Source: Bryum argenteum (taxonomy: Eukaryota > Streptophyta > Bryopsida > Bryales > Bryaceae). From it: a DNA stretch of 64,000 nt. A model generated the notes under the pieces. It was given only the letters and a program-made list of their open reading frames with translations, was not told where the DNA came from and searched no databases. The stretch is from contig CM073329.1 in assembly GCA_037043015.1 (NCBI GenBank), positions 2,496,648 through 2,560,647 of the forward strand, written 5' to 3'. Position numbers and translations under genes: made by a program. Shown here in pieces: positions 32,313-45,830 of the stretch (its first letter is position 1; the number at the start of each line of letters is the position of its first letter).

Positions 32313-34432
32313 ATGGCGATCGCTGCAGCTCAGGTGGCTGCTTCGTCCGTCGCCCCGCAATTTGCAACCCCGTCGATTTCTCGCGCCTCGTCCTCTGGCA
32401 CTTCTTTCGCTCTTCGAAGGTTGCAGTCGATCGGCGGATCGTCGAGGATTGGTGGCAGGATCTCGAAAAGAGATGGTAAGTTCATGCTTTTAAGATTGAT
32501 TAAATCGGGTCAAGGCCCCTTGATCATCGTTTTCTCCTTAGGTTGTGAGTTCAGCATTTTTGCCAGTAAATCACCTCCGATCGTCATTTCATACATAAGA
32601 CTGTATACTATTTGGTGTTTCTTAATTTTAGAAATTAGCCATCTGATGATCGAGGGCTTCAACTTCACTGTCATTTTTCTGTATATGGAGTGATCAGCAT
32701 GTTCTTGATCACCTTCGCATTAAGGGAAGGTTCACTAATGTGAGGAGCACCGAGCTTTTGTTGTAACTAGGGAAAAATTCAAGAGTCATGTTGCGTGGCG
32801 GAATTTGATCTTCACCTAGCTGGTCCGTCTAGGTTCGTCTAACATGACCTTCCTCGATGTGGTAAAATTATGAATGGAGTTGTTTCCGATTCTTTGTTGT
32901 ATGGTGCCATTTAACTGTTGGACGTGGCTATCAAGTAACAATGCCTGAAGTGTGATCTGATAATATGTATGTTCATGTGTGTTCCATGGAAAGTTAAGCC
33001 TGAATTTTCCTCAATACTAAACGTCTCATTAAGAACGATCGATTCGTCCAGCTATGGTAGTCAGAGCTGGACTAATCCTTTGTTTCAACTCGAAGTATTT
33101 GAGTTGTGAATGAAGATGTTCGCTTGTAACCACTGACTCCTATTCGGGCGGTGATCCATCATCTTGGCATATGAGTGAGATATCTGGTGATGATGTGTTA
33201 TGCTTTTCATATGATACTGGAGAAATTCAGTTTCTTAGAATTATGTTTAGTCTGTAGTTATTAGACAATTAGCATTCCTTTGTCAAAGTCCACCTCTCAT
33301 ACTTTAAGTTATCTCTTAGGGCTGATTTATGGACAAGGAAGATGGAATAGTCATAAACAGCTGTTGGCTCATTATTGGATCTGAGGACTGCGTTATGACT
33401 TTGCAGGATTGGCGAGAGTTAAACTGTTGCCCATCAAAGCAGCTGCACCAGAGGAAGCCGGTGAAGAATTCAAAAGGCAAGCTAAGGAAGTATTCGACGA
33501 CTTAAAATCTAAGGTTGGTTGTGGACATAGGATGAGGTGAATTTCAAGATCATAGCCATGCTTCATACCTGTAGCTAGAATCCTAATGCCTTTCCATGAG
33601 CCGGTGCTTCACAGCAGTTGCTTCGGACACCTTTATCATTGACTTTGTTCTCAAATTCTGGAGGCACCATGCAAAGCAGGTTACAATTGTAGTGCGGATC
33701 AAAGGTGACAGATTGGATGTGAACTAGGGACTGGAGGAACCATATCAACTTTCTGAGCTTATCTGTTATCCTGTTTCGCAGTGGGATGGAGTTGGAAACA
33801 AGTCAAGCGTAGCGCTTATTGGTTCGGGGGCTTTCCTAGCCTTGTGGTTTTCATCGACGGTTGTTAATACCATTAATAATGTGCCCTTGGTATCTTCTTT
33901 GGTCTTTTGTGATTGACGTACTTCTACAGTGCAATCCACGATTTAATTCCTCTTGAAAAGGTTCTGCTGCAGTTGTACTTGTGTGGTATTCCAGCCGTTG
34001 TTTGCAATGTCGTCTCTGTACGACTCACTTTCGTCAGCTCAATGTGTACTTCGCACCAATCTGATGATTGTCACTCACTTGAACTCCTGTACTTTGCAGC
34101 TTCCGAATCTGATGGAGCTCATTGGCCTCGCCTACTCTGCCTGGTTTTTCTATCGGTACTTGCTGTTTCAGGTACGTTCTTCTGGCTATTTTCCCGTGAC
34201 AGTACATGAACCTGTGTTGCCCAACTTGATAATATGACCAATCGCACTTTGAAAGTACTCTCACTTTTGATACTTTCTCTTGAGGATTTTGTTATTCCTG
34301 TCAGAGATTGCTTTGCTTAGAAACAAACTCGGTGCTTGCTTCCACAATCAGGATAACAGGAAAGAATTAGCAGCAGAAATCAAGGAGCTGAAACATAAGA
34401 TCACAGGAACGACAGACGATATCTCAAAGTAG
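32313..34432 (+). CDS. CURT1: CURT1-type thylakoid curvature protein
   Basis: Five exons: 32313-32475, 33407-33513, 33782-33889, 34100-34171, 34352-34432. All junctions are GT-AG and in phase, giving 176 aa. The N-terminal ~55 residues are Ala/Ser/Arg-rich without acids until late, a typical chloroplast transit peptide. An amphipathic helix follows (GEEFKRQAKEVFDDLKS), then the family core WDGVGNKSSVALIGSGAF with a first membrane helix (~97-118). The second helix is at ~130-149 (LMELIGLAYSAWFFYRYLLF), and a charged C-terminal helix ends the protein (DNRKELAAEIKELKHKI). CURT1 proteins sit at grana margins and bend the thylakoid membrane by oligomerising. The order of domains and the YxYLLF stretch fit the family well; which A-D subtype is not clear. 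The gene looks whole. Confidence 0.93.
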
Positions 34433-35829
34433 ACACTTTCAAGACTCCAGGAAAGTATCTAATTCTCTATTGTGAGAAAAAGCAAGATTGTAATAGAGAA
34501 TGCCGTTGATTAGGTCAGTATCGCTTACATCAAATCAGTTCATCAACATCAGGACTAGTTTTCTACATACACCATGGAGTCGTTGCCTGATACAGTATAG
34601 GCATACACGTGCAGTTTAATTCAATGCAGTAGCTGGGAAGCACAGGTGACGAAGAAGTCATGGTGTTGCCATTGAACTACAATGCTTTCAAATCTTCTCT
34701 CAAATTAGGTTCGTGAATAGAACTTGCTAGTACTATTCGTGGTCAGAATAGAGAAATGTATCTGGATACATTATGCAATTAGGTGAGTTCTACTCACATC
34801 AGGTACACACGAATCGTCACGTGCAAGTACTCTGCAATTAATTGTCAAAGTAACGCGAGAGGTATATCTTTTATAGAGCTGTATCAATGCAAGAAGTATA
34901 AGAAGTATACTACCCTACCTTCATGGCCGTAGAGAAGTCATTCAAAATTTCAAATGATAGTAAAGTATGTCATTTCAACTCATCATTTATTTATGCAACA
35001 AGACATTTTTGGTATGAGATATACGAACCTTGTGGTTGGGTCTTAGGTCCATTATTGCTGTTTATCTAGCAAGGTAATAGTGAGAATGAAGGGTGCTTAC
35101 ACTATAGATCGTGAAGATTAACCATAGCTTTCTAGAATTAGTGATTGATTAGAAAGTGCTCTTGATCAAACTTTGCTTTACACTATCTTGAAAAAAGGAG
35201 AATGATCCCAATATTTGATGTTCCCTAAAGTGTGCTCAATTTTCTAGTGGGTAGTGCTCCTTGATCCTAGTTGGGTTCTTTTGAGTTAAGGCAAATACAT
35301 TGGCTCGACTAAAATCTAGGAAACCATGGAGCTCAAAAAACATATCTTTACTTCAATAATTTAGGGAATGGAATGAAAAGTTCATAAAGTAATCTCTAGT
35401 TTTTGAACATTAGTAAATGGACGTGGTAGAGGCTCAAGAAACTTCCAATCAATAACTTTTTTTTATTTTTTAATATTTAATTTTCAAGTTTTTCTAAATT
35501 AATGGATTCAACATAGGAAATCTCAACAAATACCAGAGCAAGCTTCAAAATTTTTAGTAATTTGATGTTGTTTTTCTCTTAAGATATGTCATAATTTGGA
35601 GATTAGTCATTTTTCAAGATATATTCCATTTGAAATTCACAACTTCATGTTGCCACCTAACAATGTTTACTTTTTCATGCACCAAACAAATTTTGACAAC
35701 CTGCGTGTTTTAGTATGTTGTAATTTCATACATTCTTTTAAGATGCATGAAGATTCAAAAAGATATTATGAGTCACTATTATTTTAAATGGTCATACTGT
35801 ACTTATGTATGTGGGAGAAAATACGAGCA
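34433..35829. other. Intergenic; contains a dispersed repeat
   Basis: No gene seen. 35085-35350 is related to 44500-44775 (CTTTACACTAT, GGAAAAAGGAGAATGA, CCATGGAGCTCAAAAA phrases), an old dispersed repeat. Confidence 0.5.
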
Positions 35830-36107
35830 TAATGTTGGAGGTAACAATCAACAATTCCCCCTTTGCACAAAGTAAACTATGTCTATAACAATGCCTAACT
35901 AAAGTTTAGCATTCATTTTGGATGTTATAATCTCACATATGGTACACATTTAACTGTTTCAAACATAGTAGTATAAGATCCTAAGGTTGAAAGTACAATT
36001 AAAAAGTATAATATCTGACCATACCTCAATTTCAATATGGCAGTACATAGTCGCAATTCTCGGATTTTTAGCTCTAAAAAAATGCAAGGGTCTTTAGGAG
36101 TTAGCTC
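35830..36107. mobile_element. Decayed TTAA-type element (second piggyBac-like family)
   Basis: Shares the phrase order of the element at 51936 (CAATTCCCCCTTTGCAC, TATAATCTCACA, AAGATCCTAAGGTTGAAAGT) and ends in CTTTAGGAGTTAG, a worn form of TTTAGGGGTTAA. The left end is not identifiable. Confidence 0.4.
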
Positions 36108-37969
36108 ATAATGGCTCAAGAGAGCAACAACCTTTGATCTTCCCCAGAAATGAGCGAGTAAATAATATAATTCTTAGGATACCTACGATTTTTCAAATAA
36201 CATATATTCATAAATTTTGACTCACGGTATTAAAAATTTGCAGTTTTTAAGATTATGTTATTATTAAATGTGACAACCTTTTGCATCAAATGAAGAGTTC
36301 TCACAACTAAAATAACATAACTTTTAAAAAATTCAAGTTTCTCATTGGAAATATGGTGAGTCAAGAGTTATACCCAATTTACAAAACTTAATTTAAATTT
36401 CTTCTTTTCTTTCTAAGGCTTCAAAAATCAAGGTCATATTCTTGACTTTGCAAATATTGGGTAGAAATGTAACCCAATTAGATTTGTGTAATGTCATGAA
36501 AAACGCACCACCTTCATATTCTCACTTTTTAAATTCTAACCAGAGGTGAAAGAGGTTGAAGGGTCAAGTATTGATAAACGTTACTCGAACACGTATTGGG
36601 ATGTTCTAGTGTTGTTTGAAACATTTCTTATAAGTGTTGCGAGCATTCTCATACAACCAACGAACGATGAACAATCGTTATAATTGGTTGATGATGATTC
36701 TAAACAGAGAAAGCCAACAAAAACACTAAATTCCTGTAACTACACAAAGCACAGATGCATTTTGCAACTTTGGTTTGCACAATCACACATACCGTTGGGT
36801 TCAAAGCGGTTCGATCATCACATTCCATTAAAGCCCTCAAGCGTGAACGTAAAGTTAAATTCCTCATCTCCCTCTGAGAATCATAGATGGTGGTGGGGTG
36901 ATGGTCTGGTTGGGGTACCCAAAAAGGTTGTCCCATGAACAATTGCACTCTATGCTGGTGAGACAAACATATCCATTTTTAAACTGTAATACAATAAGAC
37001 TTCATTAGATGTGGTTTTAGTTGTCTATACTTATAATGTATCAAGAAAAAAAAATTAAAATTTAAAAAAAAAATTGAAGTAATTTTATTTGATTTTTTAG
37101 TTGAAAAAGTAAGTCATGTCCCAATAACCTAAAATCCATAGAATCAAGCAAATGGAATATCAACCATTTTTATTTTAATATGATTTTTGAATATGACCTA
37201 CATCTTCTTGTATAGAATACAAAATAATTTATTTAATAATAAAAAAATTAATTCATTGTGCATTATAATGCCTGCAAATCCCCAAATTCAACACTTTTTC
37301 CCTCATCTATGAATGGATCCAAAAAAAAAAAAAAATCTAAAAGAAAATCTATAGGCATACATACTTTGATTTCAGTGAGGTGCATGATATTTTATTTTCT
37401 ATTTTAGGGTCTTTTTACTTGATTAAAATGACTAAATTAGACAAACTTTGGAGGCTTTCAATAAAAATAACCTAATTAGTGTGTCCAAAAAGTGATACCC
37501 CAAGCTTACCATTGCCCGGTGCAAAACATCATAACCAAAGAGATTGATATATACCTACGTTTTGGCCAATAAGCACACCAAAAGTCTAAAACATACGCAA
37601 GATTGTACACAAAACTTCAACAAATTAGAAGTTACAACAAAAGATATACCATGACGATATGCGAAGATACGCGATTGCATTCTCGGGATGTAGGATTTTG
37701 CACCGGTTGGTTTAGACTGCGAAGAAACTTTCACAGTACAAAATTTCCAACCGTTACATCATCTCCCAACTCAAAACTCTGAGAAGAATTCATGTAGTCA
37801 CTTCTCTGAAGGTGATGCAACTAGTAAAACTATCTATTAAAGCCTTGAGAAAAAGACCTCCAATTGTATCAATATGAAAATAGCATTACATGTATCACCA
37901 AAATCTTGTGATTCACAATAGTTGACGACACTTGTAGAAGCAAGTTTGAGAAGCTAAATAAGTCACGAC

Positions 37970-38517
37970 TTATTGCATAACCTTGCGCTTTCCAGCATAG
38001 TTGAACATATAAACCTCAAACGTGGAAAATGCTATCCATCTGAAAATAATCACGTCACCTACAACGAGGCCATGGCTAGCAACAAAATCCCTCCATCCAC
38101 CAACCAAGACCACTTCTGGGTTGCGTGAATAGGTAACACTCACGCTAAGTTGACAATCCCAATTGTTGTTGTGGACCGTTTGAAGTACAATAGACCGCGT
38201 GGTTTTGTCTCCATAACGTTCAATGAACCATTTTGGCATCTACTGCAAAAAAAAGGAAAAGAGTGACACATCTCCAAACCTACGTTGTAGATAGTGAAAA
38301 TCAACCTCGAAATTCCCTTCATTTAGTGTCTATTGAAACTAAAAACAAGGGATACCGCAATACAAAGATGAAAAGGGAAAGAACACACCACTTGATTGTA
38401 AGCTCTCATAGTGGTACGTGTAATTGCACCTACATTGCTTCCACAAAGTTGTTTTACAAAGTAACTCTCTTTTGGCAACTCTGCCAAAGCCTCCTCGATA
38501 GTTTCGAAGTTCTTCAT
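37970..38517 (-). pseudogene. B3-domain gene, copy A, probably broken
   Basis: Exon-like segments are 38392-38517 (MKNFETIEEALAELPKESYF start) and 37970-38242. The second carries the DNA-binding B3 domain of plants: MPKWFIERYGD, IVLQTVHNNNWDCQL, GGWRDFVASHGLVVGDVIIF, and the closing strand FEVYMFNYAGKRKVMQ. The B3 C-terminal end is complete here, unlike in copy B. However, the second exon opens with an in-frame TAG directly after the acceptor, so the spliced message would stop there unless translation starts at the next Met (38239). B3 proteins bind DNA in the nucleus. The N-terminal exon matches no domain I know. Upstream exons may exist. Confidence 0.65.
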
Positions 38518-38844
38518 GGTGTTCTTGAACCAACATCATCAATGTGAAACAAAAATTAGATCATTTTATACACCATGTCATAGCTTGGTGACAAAAAACG
38601 CGTCGTATGTTAATATTTCTACTATAGACACCACTCTTGGTTATTTTTACAAACACCCGAGTGGCCATGGCCATAGTTCGATGATTCAAGATACACTATT
38701 ATGACAATCCCAAGCCATCCCATTAGTGAAACTATACGATATAAGAGCAATTGAACTATACGCAATGAGACACTGTGCAATGCGGCAGTGATCAATCGGA
38801 CAATGAGTAATTCAACATTCTGCAACCTAACAATGCGCAATCAT

Positions 38845-38990
38845 ATAACAAGCACTTGAACAATAAGCAAACGAGCAAAGAGTTGAACAATAAGCAAACG
38901 AGCAAACACTCGGACAACAAGCAAATGGACTAGCAATTGAACAATAAGCAAAGGAGCTAACCGTTGGAAGTTGAGCAAACAACTACCTTG
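38845..38990. repeat. Degenerate AACAATAAGCAAACGAGCA array
   Basis: About five variants of GAACAATAAGCAAACGAGCA in tandem. They occur only in duplicate A. Confidence 0.7.
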
Positions 38991-39390
38991 ACTATTGATT
39001 CAAGAAAATTAAAGCACGAAGCACTACTGCAGTTAAAACCTTTCATAGACATACACTTACTCAACCACTAATTCTTGTCGGAGATCAACTCTACAAAATT
39101 ATGCGTAATAAAACGTGATGCAACGTTGTGATTCTCGTGATGCCACTAACACAAACTGCACTGAAATGAAAATCTAAATACAAAGTTGAACAGACTCTAA
39201 CTCTCGCAGCAAAAATGACTCTAATGAAACAATTCCTGAGACTCTGAGACACCTACTGTACTGTACAACTCTGCCTCTCGAATCCTCGGCGGCTGGAATA
39301 GAAGCTATCAAACGACTGAACTCAAGCACAAAAGCGAGTTCTTACGGATTACTCGTCTCTCCCGATAGTGCACAATGGTGGCGAGTCTAC

Positions 39391-39505
39391 ACCAGCAAAC
39401 AATGGCGATGGCGAGCAAGGAAAGGATCCAGCAAACAATGGCGATGGCGAGCAAGGGAAAGGATCCAGCAAACAATGGCGATGGCGAGCAAGGGAAGGAT
39501 CCAAG
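39391..39505. repeat. ~36-bp minisatellite, three copies
   Basis: The unit AACAATGGCGATGGCGAGCA plus AGGAAAGGATCCAGC is repeated three times. Duplicate B has a single, altered unit at ~56095-56140. Minus-strand open frames of ~90-110 codons here are products of the repeat. Confidence 0.85.
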
Positions 39506-40119
39506 GCTTCTATGGTGAAGAGGGCCTGTCTGCTGAACAGACGTGAACGGCTGTAGCTGTCTACGGAAAAGCTTTCCTCCATTTTCATTCCCAAAATTTC
39601 CAGAATATACCAACCCAATTATCCATCTGGTCGCAAGACACATCGGAGATCAAAGAAAAATTGGATTTGCACGTAAATTTCCATCACTCCCGGTAAGACA
39701 TAGAAGATCGCATCCCTTGAATAAGAAAGCTCAATTGTTGAGCATCAATCGTAACTACGATGACATATTCTTATACAGGATTGAAGTATCTCATGTGTCT
39801 GCATTCAAACTACAAACAGAATACCTTATACACTGTCTCCAAAAATCCATGAAACCCAACAAGTACTGAAGTGGCTTCCATATGTGAAGTTCATATGAAA
39901 GGTATTGATGACATTCCGGCATTCCGGCGTGGCGACCAGCTCCCATCATGATTTACCTTCCAGAAGAGATGAGTAGGCATTTCTCCTCTTACCGGATCGA
40001 CAGAAATACGAACCGTGTGTTCACTGCAGCTCCCACAACCCCTGTACACTTCGAATCCCTTCAAGGTGCCTCTCATATATCACCCCGCCCACCACCGAGC
40101 AGCGTTCGGGGAATTTTTT

Positions 40120-40330
40120 GACTTTTACTGGCTAATAACCGGCATTTCTCACATCTAATCGGTTTTTCACAGAATTCTTCCGGAAATTTTCTTATTCTAT
40201 ACTGAGAATAGAAATTTATTTGTAATTTTCATCGGTTTTTAGCTGGTGGTTTCATAAATGGACCGGCTAGTGAGCTAAATCCATCGGCTGATAATACACT
40301 AACGGTCGTCGGTTTTTCCCGATCATTGCC
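40120..40330 (+). repeat. Dispersed ~200-bp repeat, copy 2
   Basis: Inverted homologue of 11915-12115, probably a MITE. It ends in TCGGTTTTTCCC. Confidence 0.65.
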
Positions 40331-41448
40331 ACCGAGGACTTGGGGATAGAAGCTCTCGATTACTCCCACCATCGAGGCTCCAACATCGTCGACGACATCA
40401 TCGGGCACTTACCAAGCAATCTCCAAACTCCTCTAGATTTGGACAACCAACCCGCCTTTCGGACAAGCCAGGCATGAATCGACAAATTGTATACTCTTTT
40501 ATTCAATACCCCGTATGGGCTTTCACTGAAGTTCATATGAAAGACACAAAATGGAACTCAAGGTCAATCAGCCTCAGAGTGGTCGGCAATGAGAAACTCT
40601 TCGTAATTATTTCCACAAGGACTTTCGTGTGTGAAAATAATAAATCCAGTCTTTTCTCTTGTAAGTCTCTTTCTGCCAGAACGCTCACTTGCTTAGTATG
40701 TTTACATTTTGATACTTACAAGATCTCATAATACTCCGGTTCATGTATGTATTTCTCTCAATTCATCAATACATTAATTGGTTAAAAAATAATAATAGAA
40801 ACAAACTTGTAGTAAATCCAAAGTTTGAGGCATTTGACACATTCAATGTAACTTCAGAAAGATTGTTAGAGGCACTTTGACAAGTTTGAAGGTCCCATTA
40901 GTTGGAATTGGAATTGGAATTGGCGGTAGTAACTTGTATGAGATGCATGAAGAGACTTCTATATGGTATCTTCCTTATCATTATAATTGTAGTTGTTTTA
41001 CAGAGAGTAGCTTTTATATGTCTTGTTATATGTGATTCACTTGGAGGAGAAAGGGTTACGAAGGAGTCTGTCTAAATTTACTAAGCATTGAGACATATTA
41101 AACTACTTTTAGACATAAGAGTATGAAGGATAAATCAATATTGTGATATGAGGATTCTCTATGTTGTGATTTATTATAGTGTGAATTAGGAATTTCCAAA
41201 TGGTTCAATCAATCATTTTCCATGTTGATATAATAACAGTCGATCACTTTTTAGAATTTCACTACGACACGTATTTACAATGCGGTTTGACATTGATTGT
41301 GAGGAGTTTTAGTGCAGATCTTTGACACCCTAAAATGTTCACTTAGAGTAAATGGCAAATATAACTTGAAAGTCAATAATAACCTCTTTGTGATAGTTTT
41401 TAACTAGTCATGTTTGAACACGCGTCACGTGTAAGCCGTTGCCTTAAA
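40331..41448. other. Intergenic, no gene seen
   Basis: AT-rich with scattered short frames. GGAATTGGAATTGGAATTGG at ~40908 is a small 6-bp tandem. Confidence 0.4.
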
Positions 41449-41878
41449 CCTCAATTCCGTTAATTTGGCAATATTCTGGTAAAATGGCACGATTTAAGGT
41501 GGAAAAAATGAAAAAAACAACACTCGTTTTTGTCATTTTTTGACATAATAGAGCAAATTTTTCTATGCGGCCGCTCAAAACCAGAGATATTTCTGAGCGG
41601 CCGTTGAGAAAAAACTCCCCTTCGACAAAATTTGAAGGTCAAAATTCATCAAATAGTGTGATATTATGGAATTTTTGATGATATTACAGAAATTTGTTGA
41701 TATAATGGAAGATGTGGGTAATATTAAAAAACGTGCCATTTTGCAAGCATAAATCTTTGAGATTTTGAGTTCAAAAATATGCCGGTAAAATGGCACGTTT
41801 CAGAAACGCGACCAAATTGGCACAACATGGCTTTGGCAATATGGCACAAGGAATTGTGCCATTTTAACGGAATTGAGG
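41449..41878. mobile_element. CCTCAATTCCG-type MITE, longer variant
   Basis: Left CCTCAATTCCGTTAATTTGG and right CCATTTTAACGGAATTGAGG are nearly exact complements. It is ~430 bp. The interior has paired CGGCCGCTC and GAGCGGCCG segments also found in the partial element at 55153. Confidence 0.8.
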
Positions 41879-42433
41879 TTCTTACTACATGTTATGATTG
41901 GAGATCTCTATGTTCTGACAAGAAGATCCGTGATATCGTTCTCACACTTGGAGGAATTTGAACATCATTGGTTAATTTCTTTGTGATTACAACTAGGGTG
42001 TTTTGGGATATTACTTCAGGACTATACTCATCATAAATGTTCTTCTCAAAATTGAGTTAAATAAGGTCAGTTGACCCAAATTGGTGCTCATTGGGATTGA
42101 ACGAGTTAGCATCAATCTACTTCTTAGATATGCACATGTTGAATGGCTTTTCATATTTTTTTACATGAATCATTTGGAGAGAAAGTGTATAGAAGAAGCA
42201 CATCCTATACAACCAAAATGAACTTATTAAACTACTTTATGGCATATGGAGTATAATTGTCACATAAATATTGTGATAGGAGGATTTTCTATATTGTGAT
42301 CCAAGAAATCCTATGATGTATTCAAAGATTCCCAATTGTTGTGATTGACGACTTTCCAAGTTGATGAATATGGTTAGCTGCTCAATAATGTTTAGAATTT
42401 CATTATCGCAAGTTGTCTACAATGCACTTTAAA

Positions 42434-42686
42434 CCCCAATTCCGATAAAATGGCATTATTTCGGTAAAATGGCACACTTCAACTTTATATACTTCAGTTC
42501 AAAAACAATGTGATATAACAGAATTTTGAGGTGATATTAGGGAAAATGAGTGACAATGTATGTAAAGAAGTGATATTACAAAAAAAATTGTGATATTACA
42601 GAATACACCACTTTGTATGAGCACAAATGTAAGATCTAGTGTGACAAAATGGCACATGGCATAGTGCCATTTTTACAGAATTGGGG
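42434..42686. mobile_element. MITE of the CCCCAATTCCG family, copy 2
   Basis: The ends CCCCAATTCCGATAAAATGG and CCATTTTTACAGAATTGGGG pair. It is 253 bp, the same length as the copy at 9677, with the same interior phrases. Confidence 0.85.
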
Positions 42687-45292
42687 TTTTAAACACTGTG
42701 AGTGTGAGTGTGAGCAACTTTAGAGTGTGGGCAACGTAAGTGGGAGAATAGACCAAGTGATATCATCATACCTTGTCCCTTTTAAAATTTGTTATGAATC
42801 TTTTAAAATACACTTGGAGGTGTTTCTAAATGGTGTTTTAAGATGGCACTTTCAAAGGGTACATGGCAAATCCAACTTCAATGCCGATATGTACATGTTT
42901 GTAATTAAGTCTAATAAGTATTGTTGGACACACGTCACTTTTGGGTAGTCGACCTTATTACATGTTAGGGTTTGGGATTCTCTTGTGTTGAGACAAGAAG
43001 ATCTCTAATATCGTTCTTACACTTGAAGCAAATCGAACATCATTGGTCAATTCCTTGATGATTACAAACGGATGTATCAAGAGATCACTTCATTCTACGA
43101 AGCCCATACTCATCATGAATTTCCTTCTAAATTAACGTGATTCTACTTTTTGCATAAATACATACTACATGAGCACATTTAAATTCATCAAGGGGTACCT
43201 CGCTTTACATGGGCCTCTTCCTTACATGTGTGATTTTTTATGATATTTGTAGAATTGAGTGAAATATGAAAAAAATATGGGAAGTTTGGTTGCGTGTGAG
43301 GAACAAATGGAACGTCTAATCCGGCATTTCACAACATTGGGAGATTGTTTTTGGAAAAGGTGCACAAAGCAACATAGAAGTTTGGCAAGATGAAGCCGTC
43401 CAAAATAACATAGGTGCAGAGAGCATCGACAACAGTTGAAGAGGATGTTGTGGATATAAGGAGGGAAGACCTAGGAACGAGAAAACAATTGGGAACACCA
43501 TTATGTTGCAAGCATAGGTGGACAACTACTTTTTCTTGAGGGCCCAATGACAAAATGCACACTGAATGCCAATTTTCCGTGTTTAAGGGCGTGCTTAGAC
43601 GAGAAGCCAAGAGATTGATGGGGCCAATTCATTTAAAATCCTCTCTAGTAATTGGCATATCTCTTGAATTGGCCCCAAAGACTTTGCATAGGGAGTCAAG
43701 GCCAATTCTCTTAAATTATATAACAACTAGTGGGACCCGTGCTGTTGAGCACGTTCAACTTGGATTGCCTAAAGCTATAAAACATTCATAAACTTCAAAT
43801 AAGTTGACACATAAAATATTAAAAAATACATATCGAATTTATATATTTAGAATAATAAAATATACATCAATATGACGGTTGAGCGGGAAGTGTGGATACA
43901 GGAGGCAAGTCTCCACAACGGATTCCAGCGCGGAACCGTCATGTGAGACAAAGTCTCCTGTATTGTAATATAGATTGGTGGTGGACAGGTTATGACACGG
44001 CCCGCCCTCTAAAAGTTGGGAGATACAAAAATGGAAGGCCAAATTATGGCCTAGAGGCCAACTCTAGATCTCATTCCAAAAATATTATTTCACTAAAATA
44101 TCTAATTGCGAACAAATCAAAAGCATGGAGTGTAGCTAATGATACAAATTGGCCCCATGACTTTATTTATTCTTTCACAAATTGGCCTTAAGAGCTTTGC
44201 ACATGGAGGAATCGGCCCTGACTTTATTAACTATTTAATTTGTTCTCTAAGCAAGAACTAGCATAGTTTTCACCCTAAGACGAGTTAGTAGTCACGCCAT
44301 TGGTGTGATGACTGGGGGGCATAAATCGAAGGATAGATCGAACAAACACTCTAAAAAGGTTGGAGTTTCTCTTCTTCTTTTTTCTCCAAGGATACCATTA
44401 AGTCAATTGGGCTACGAATGTGAGTGAATTGTTGTGGAGATTTATTGGCCTTGATTACCCATGTACAACGTCTCTAAGTTTAGTGCAAGTGTAGCCAAGC
44501 CCTAAGTGACGCTTTACACTATGGACCATGAAGATTGACCACGACCTTTTAAAATTTGTGATTGGAGAGTACAGTGCTCTTGGTGCCATTTAAATTTACG
44601 CTACCTTGGAAAAAGGAGAATGACCACTAACATTGAGGTCCCCAAAGTATACTGAATTTTCCATAGTGGATAATGTTTTCATAGTCTCCTTAATTATAAT
44701 TGAGTCGAATCAAATGCCTGGACTGACTACAATCAAGTAGACCATGAGGCTCAAAAATCATTGATTGACTAGAGCTCAATTATTTTAGGAGAGGGAAAAA
44801 GAGAGTGATGAGGATTTATATTAGAAAGTTGAGCTTAATCTTGTTCCAGTCTAAATTCATTGTACACTATAAGAGTGACGAAGTGACTTAAGTATCCATT
44901 TTTTATTTATCATGGTCATGTCTCTTGGCCAAGAGCCATTACCATGAAAATGATTTTAATTTTGAAATATACCAAAAATCCCCCCCCCCCCCTCAGACTT
45001 CTCCCTTGGTTCTTGGTGTATTGTTCAAATTATCAATACATTATTTGGTTAAAAAATATATATACATAAAAGATAAAATGATAAGAATTTTCTTGGCCAT
45101 GGCTCTTGGTCCATAGTGTGATCGGACACTAAGATTTCCATGTCAATAAGTGAAGTTGCTAAAAGACGATGAGGGATTGGACGAGCACCGAGCCTCGAAA
45201 CCTTGGATGAATTCGCACGGATGAGAAGGCGGAGGGTTTTGTCAGCTTGGTAGCTGCCACAAACCCTTGTATCACTGTAAATAAGTGCTAGG
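42687..45292. other. Intergenic with old dispersed repeats
   Basis: 44500-44775 is a diverged relative of 35085-35350. Phrases around GAATTGGCCCCAAAGACTTT at ~43671 recur at ~44147-44210 (AATTGGCCTTAAGAGCTTTG). No convincing gene in 2.6 kb. Confidence 0.45.
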
Positions 45293-45521
45293 AGCGTTTC
45301 TCGGGGGCAAGGGAAGAGAGGGGTAAAGAGCACCCTAAATTTTTTAATGCTTAGGCTTAAAATGCCAAGAAGCACCCTACCACTTAAACTCGGAGCCTCA
45401 GCCCTATTTTTTAATTCAAAATTATCGAAAACGGTCAGTAGGGGTCCAAATCGAAAATTAGTGGGATTCTGAAGAAAAAATCCCATAGACTGATGGGGCT
45501 TCGAGAAACGCTGGTAGCACT
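45293..45521. mobile_element. Short TIR element (AGTGCTACCAGCG family), copy 2
   Basis: The ends AGTGCTAGGAGCGTTTCTCG and CGAGAAACGCTGGTAGCACT are complementary. It is the opposite orientation of the copy at 6567 and better preserved; no clear target duplication. Confidence 0.75.
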
Positions 45522-45826
45522 CATTTAATGGAGTCCCGAGCCCCTTACCCTATGCAAACCCACAATCCCACATGTGAACAAACAAGGGTCAAAATGGCTG
45601 CCATAGGCCCACCCTTTCACTTTTAAAAGGTCCATGTCAGGCCCCCCTACGAAGAGCACCGAAAAGTCCGCGCCTCTATCTGTCCACTTCTCATCCATCC
45701 ATCCACCGACGACCCTGCCACTTTCATCCACATCTGCTCCCAACATTCACATTCCCTCATCCATTGGCTTTCCATTGACAAACAAAAATACAACTAAAAC
45801 TGTTGGCCCGTATCCCACTATAGAAA
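45522..45826. other. Short intergenic stretch
   Basis: GC-richer DNA with a 73-codon frame on each strand. Neither resembles a known protein. Confidence 0.4.
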
Positions 45827-45830
45827 TTAA

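Larger units (their letters stand above)
36190..39900 (-). repeat. 3.7-kb segmental duplicate A (inverted relative to 55440-58990)
   Basis: On the minus strand this segment runs parallel to 55440-58990 over its full length. Matching landmarks include CTCTTCATTTRMTGCAAAAG (36280 and 58900), the B3 coding region (38240-37970 and 57625 on), TATAGTAGA-type sequence next to a CCATGG/TGGCCA block (38640 and 57190), GCCATCGCCATTGTTTGCTG (39480 and 56105) and TTGAGCTTTCTTATTCAAG (39720 and 55857). Each copy has gained its own insertions and tandem repeats. Confidence 0.85.

Noticed and set aside
39308-39643. Minus-strand frames of about 90-110 codons with repeated SPLLAIAIV-like text
   Set aside because: Produced by the ~36-bp minisatellite; not kept in duplicate B.
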